Assembly: GCF_030651835.1 (NCBI RefSeq)
Contig: NZ_JAUSBX010000125.1
Coordinates: 46,732 to 110,731 of the forward strand
Source of the DNA: Methylicorpusculum sp.
Lineage (GTDB): Bacteria; Pseudomonadota; Gammaproteobacteria; Methylococcales; Methylomonadaceae
Length of the DNA: 64,000 nt
Reading direction: 5' to 3'
Position numbers and translations under genes: made by a program. The notes under the pieces are model-generated. The model saw only the letters and a list, made by a program, of their open reading frames with translations, had not been told where the DNA came from and did no database searches. Of this stretch, positions 61,128 to 64,000 are shown piece by piece. Numbering within the stretch: position 1 is the first letter of the stretch; each line of letters opens with the position of its first letter.

Positions 61128-63867
61128 ATGGCTTTATCCTGAAACGAAATCAAAGACCGCGCTCTAAAATTCTCCCGTGAATGGATAGATGAATCTTCGG
61201 AAGATGCCGAGGCAAAATCATTTTTAGATGCCTTTTTTAATGTGTTCGGCGTTCCCCGTAAGCGGGTTGTCACCTTTGAAAAACGCGTAAAAAACTCGAT
61301 GGCCGGGACGGTTACATTGATTTGCTGTGGAAAGGGATTTTACTTGTTGAGCATAAATCACGCGGCAAGGACTTATTAACCAAGCAAAGGACTATTTTCC
61401 CGGCCTCAAGGATAGAGATACGCCCCGATATATTCTGGTTTCCGACTTCGAGCGGTTCCGACTCTATGACCTTGAGGAAGACCAGCAACACGACTTCACC
61501 CTGAAAGAGTTTTACAAAAACATCCGGCTGTTTGGCTTCATCGCCGGGTATCAAACTACCTCTTTCAAGGAACAGGAAGCGGTTAATATCAAAGCTGCTG
61601 AGCGCATGGGGCGACTGCATGACAAGCTTAAGACCGTGGGCTATGAAGGTCACGAGTTGGAGGTGTATCTGGTACGGTTGCTGTTCTGCCTGTTCGCGGA
61701 AGACACCAGCATATTTGAACGTAGCCAGTTTCAAGAACTCATCGAACAAATTACGGCAGAAGACGGCCGCGACCTTGCTCAATGGTTGGCGAATCTATTT
61801 GAGGTGCTGAACACACCCCGCGATAAGCGGCTTAAATCGCTGGATGAACAGCTAGCTGCCTTCCCCTATGCCAACGGCAACCTTTACGCTGAACGGCTCA
61901 GCACGGCTTCCTTTGGCCGGGAGATGCGGGACATGCTGTTGGAAGCTTGCGCCCTCGATTGGAGCCTGATTTCTCCCGCCATATTCGGAGCGCTGTTTCA
62001 ATCCGTCATGGATAAAAAACAGCGCCGTGATTTGGGAGCGCATTACACCGGCGAGCAAAACATTCTCAAGCTCATTCGCCCCCTGTTTCTGGACGAATTG
62101 CGGGCAGAGTTTGAACGGGTCAAGACTAGCGCTAAAAAACTTTATGAGTTTCACCAGCGCCTCGCCAAGCTCAAGTTTTTCGACCCGGCTTGTGGTTGCG
62201 GCAACTTCCTTGTGATTGCTTACCGTGAATTACGCTTACTGGAGCTGGAGATTTTGCGCGTTCTCTATGGCCAGTCTCAGTCGCTTTCACTTGACGTCGG
62301 CGAGTTTAATATCCTGTGTGACGTTGACCAGTTTTACGGAATCGAGATTGAAGAGTTCCCGGCACAAATTGCGCAAACCGCGCTTTGGCTGATGGATCAT
62401 CAAATGAATATGCTCGTCTCGGAAGAGTTCGGCAGTTACTTTGTTCGTTTGCCGCTCAAAAAATCGGCAACTATCATGCACGGCAACGCTTTACAAGTAG
62501 ACTGGCGGGACGTGGTGAAACCCTCCGAGCTAACTTATATTCTTGGTAATCCGCCGTTTGTGGGTTACAGCTACCAGAGCAAGGAACAAAAAAATGATTG
62601 TGCGCGGGTTTTCCATGACGTTAAGAGCACGGGAGTACTAGATTTTGTCGCTGCGTGGTATCGCAAGACGGCGGACTATATGGCCGATAATCCAACCATA
62701 AAAGCCGCGTTTGTCTCTACCAATTCCATCACCCAAGGAGAACAGGTCAGTGTGTTGTGGTCGGACTTGCTGCGGCGCGGGGTGAAAATCCATTTTGCAC
62801 ACCGCACGTTTCAATGGTCGAGTGAAGCGCGGGGCAAGGCTGCCGTGCATTGCGTCATCATCGGCTTTGCCCTGCATGATGCGGCGGACAAGCGGATTTT
62901 TGACTATGAAACCTCGCAAGCTGAAGCCCACGAGGTCAAAGCTAAGAATATCAACCCGTATTTGGTGGATGCGCCTAGCGTATTACTCGAAAAACGCCGC
63001 AAACCATTGTGTGAAGGTGTGCCGGAAATGGCAAATGGTGGTAAACCTACCGATGGCGGCAACTTGCTGTTAAACGATGCTGAAAAAGCGGCCTTGTTAC
63101 AAGTTGAGCCGCAAGCGGCACACTGGATACGGCCTTTCTTGATGGGTGATGAGTTTATCAATTCCATTTCTCGCTGGTGTTTGTGGTTAAATGGCATTTC
63201 ACCTCACGAGTTACGAACCCTGCCGCATATAATGCACCGAGTGGAAGCTGTAAAAACCATGCGTTTAGCTAGCCCCAAGTTACCGACCCAAAAGCAGGCG
63301 GAAACTCCTTATTTGTTTGGAGAAATACGACAACCGACTTCACCGCGTTACTTAGCAATTCCAAAAGTTTCTTCAGAGCGTCGCCGCTTTATTCCGATTG
63401 GTTACCTTGATGCTGAAGTGGTGTGTGGTGATAAAATTTTCATCATATCGGATGAAAGCCTCTACAATTTTGGCATTTTAAACAGTACCCTTCACAACGC
63501 TTGGATGCGGAGCGTTTGCGGTCGCCTTAAAAGCGATTACAGTTATTCAAACACCATCGTTTACAACAATTTCCCCTGGCCGGAAAACGCGACCGAGAAG
63601 CAAAAGCTCAGCATCGAGGAGGCCGCGCAGGCCGTCCTTGATGCCCGCGCTAAATATCCCAACTCGTCCCTTGCTGACCTTTACAACCCGTTGACCATGC
63701 CCCCGGAATTGGTCAAGGCACACCACAAACTTGATTCAGTCGTTGACGCGGCTTACTCCAAGAAAAAGTTTTCCGGTGATAGTGATCGGGTGGCCTTCCT
63801 GTTTGAGCGATACCAGGAATTAATCGACGAAGGGAAAACAAAGCCGAGCCGTAAAAAATCTAATTAG
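61128..63867 (+). pseudogene. Decayed MmeI-like DNA methyltransferase (type IIG restriction-modification)
   Basis: The reading starts ATG GCT TTA TCC and meets TGA at 61140-61142 where Trp is expected (MALSWNEIKDRAL). The frame then reads NEIKDRALKFSREW onward to a six-A run at 61289-61294, where one base is missing. Family sequence (LDGRDGYIDLLWKGILLVEH) continues in the next frame. A further small deletion near 61370 shifts it to the frame of QAKDYFPGLKDRDTPRYILV. From there it is open to 63867 (753 residues from ATG 61606). The methyltransferase core is intact: FDPACGCGNFL (SAM motif I) and NPPF (catalytic). The lost N-terminus would hold the nuclease (PD-ExK) part, whose VEHKSRG motif is still visible. 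Restriction is therefore probably lost; methylation might survive if an internal start is used. Confidence 0.88.
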
Positions 63868-63959
63868 TGTCTGAAAGAAAACTCAATTTTTTATAATTTC
63901 GCCGTTGCTTTGATGACGATTTTCCGGGAATTTTGCCTTCAGATCGAACGCTCAGACAC
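63867..63959. repeat. Short inverted repeat downstream of the pseudogene
   Basis: GTGTCTGA (63867-63874) is inverted at 63952-63959 as TCAGACAC. It could bound a small element or be a remnant end. Too short to classify. Confidence 0.3.
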
Positions 63960-64000
63960 GCTGATTGCGTCTAATTGAGAAACATTCCTATTTGCGCCGA

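Noticed and set aside
61128..61145. Recoded TGA (read-through or selenocysteine) at codon 5 of the methyltransferase gene
   Set aside because: Two additional frame lesions follow within 250 bases and the family has Trp at this position, so simple decay is the better explanation.

Overview
The window reads as chromosomal DNA of a gammaproteobacterium with moderate GC. Gene order and protein similarity point to a methanotroph-like lineage (Methylococcales), but this taxonomic call is an inference: no methane-oxidation gene is present. In support are the standard gammaproteobacterial blocks (aat-ate, infA-clpA-clpS, nudJ-mnmA-purB, carAB-greA-yhbY-rlmE-ftsH-glmM-tpiA-secG-tRNA-Leu) and a close homologue of Delta24-sterol reductase, since sterol synthesis among gammaproteobacteria is best known from methanotrophs.

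Layout. 0-0.6 kb: bacterioferritin (cut by the window edge) and its ferredoxin partner behind a Fur-box-like site. 0.8-7.2 kb: a rightward run of helicase, tsaB, yciO, an M50 protease, scpA-scpB and rluB. 7.3-8.2 kb: a diguanylate cyclase on the minus strand. 8.7-13.1 kb: succinate dehydrogenase with two different assembly factors, a 55-residue SdhAF4-type protein in front and SdhE at the end. 13.2-16.5 kb: a FlgO-like lipoprotein, a small membrane protein and ftsK on the minus strand. 16.9-31.1 kb: mostly rightward housekeeping genes (trxB, aat, ate, hemH, a PEP-CTERM-type protein, infA, clpA/clpS on the minus strand, nudJ-mnmA, purB, an SpmAB-type membrane protein, mtaB). 31.2-32.1 kb: rpoH behind a perfect CIRCE operator. 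32.2-40.5 kb: a looser, mainly minus-strand region with tag, hypothetical proteins, a chemoreceptor carrying a haem-c motif, the DHCR24-like reductase, a DnaA-box cluster and a hydrolase. 40.7-42.2 kb: pterin carbinolamine dehydratase and a cation efflux protein. 42.2-48.1 kb: an accessory block (two-component system, mgtE, an outer-membrane-type protein) bracketed by two copies of an ~82-bp sequence. 48.1-49.5 kb: a secreted GDSL esterase behind a cyclic-di-GMP-I-type riboswitch with an overlapping terminator. 49.8-60.9 kb: the carAB to tRNA-Leu housekeeping block. 61.1-63.9 kb: a decayed MmeI-like restriction-modification gene downstream of the tRNA.

Threads across the window. Regulation is unusually readable: a Fur-like site at bfd, CIRCE at rpoH, a c-di-GMP switch at the esterase (with a diguanylate cyclase elsewhere in the window), and a structured leader at mgtE. 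Non-coding repeats are frequent: a 130-160 bp family with ~17-bp terminal inverted repeats (five copies, two abutting stop codons), a second MITE-like element with perfect 17-bp ends, and two REP-like hairpins. No CRISPR array, complete insertion sequence or prophage is visible.
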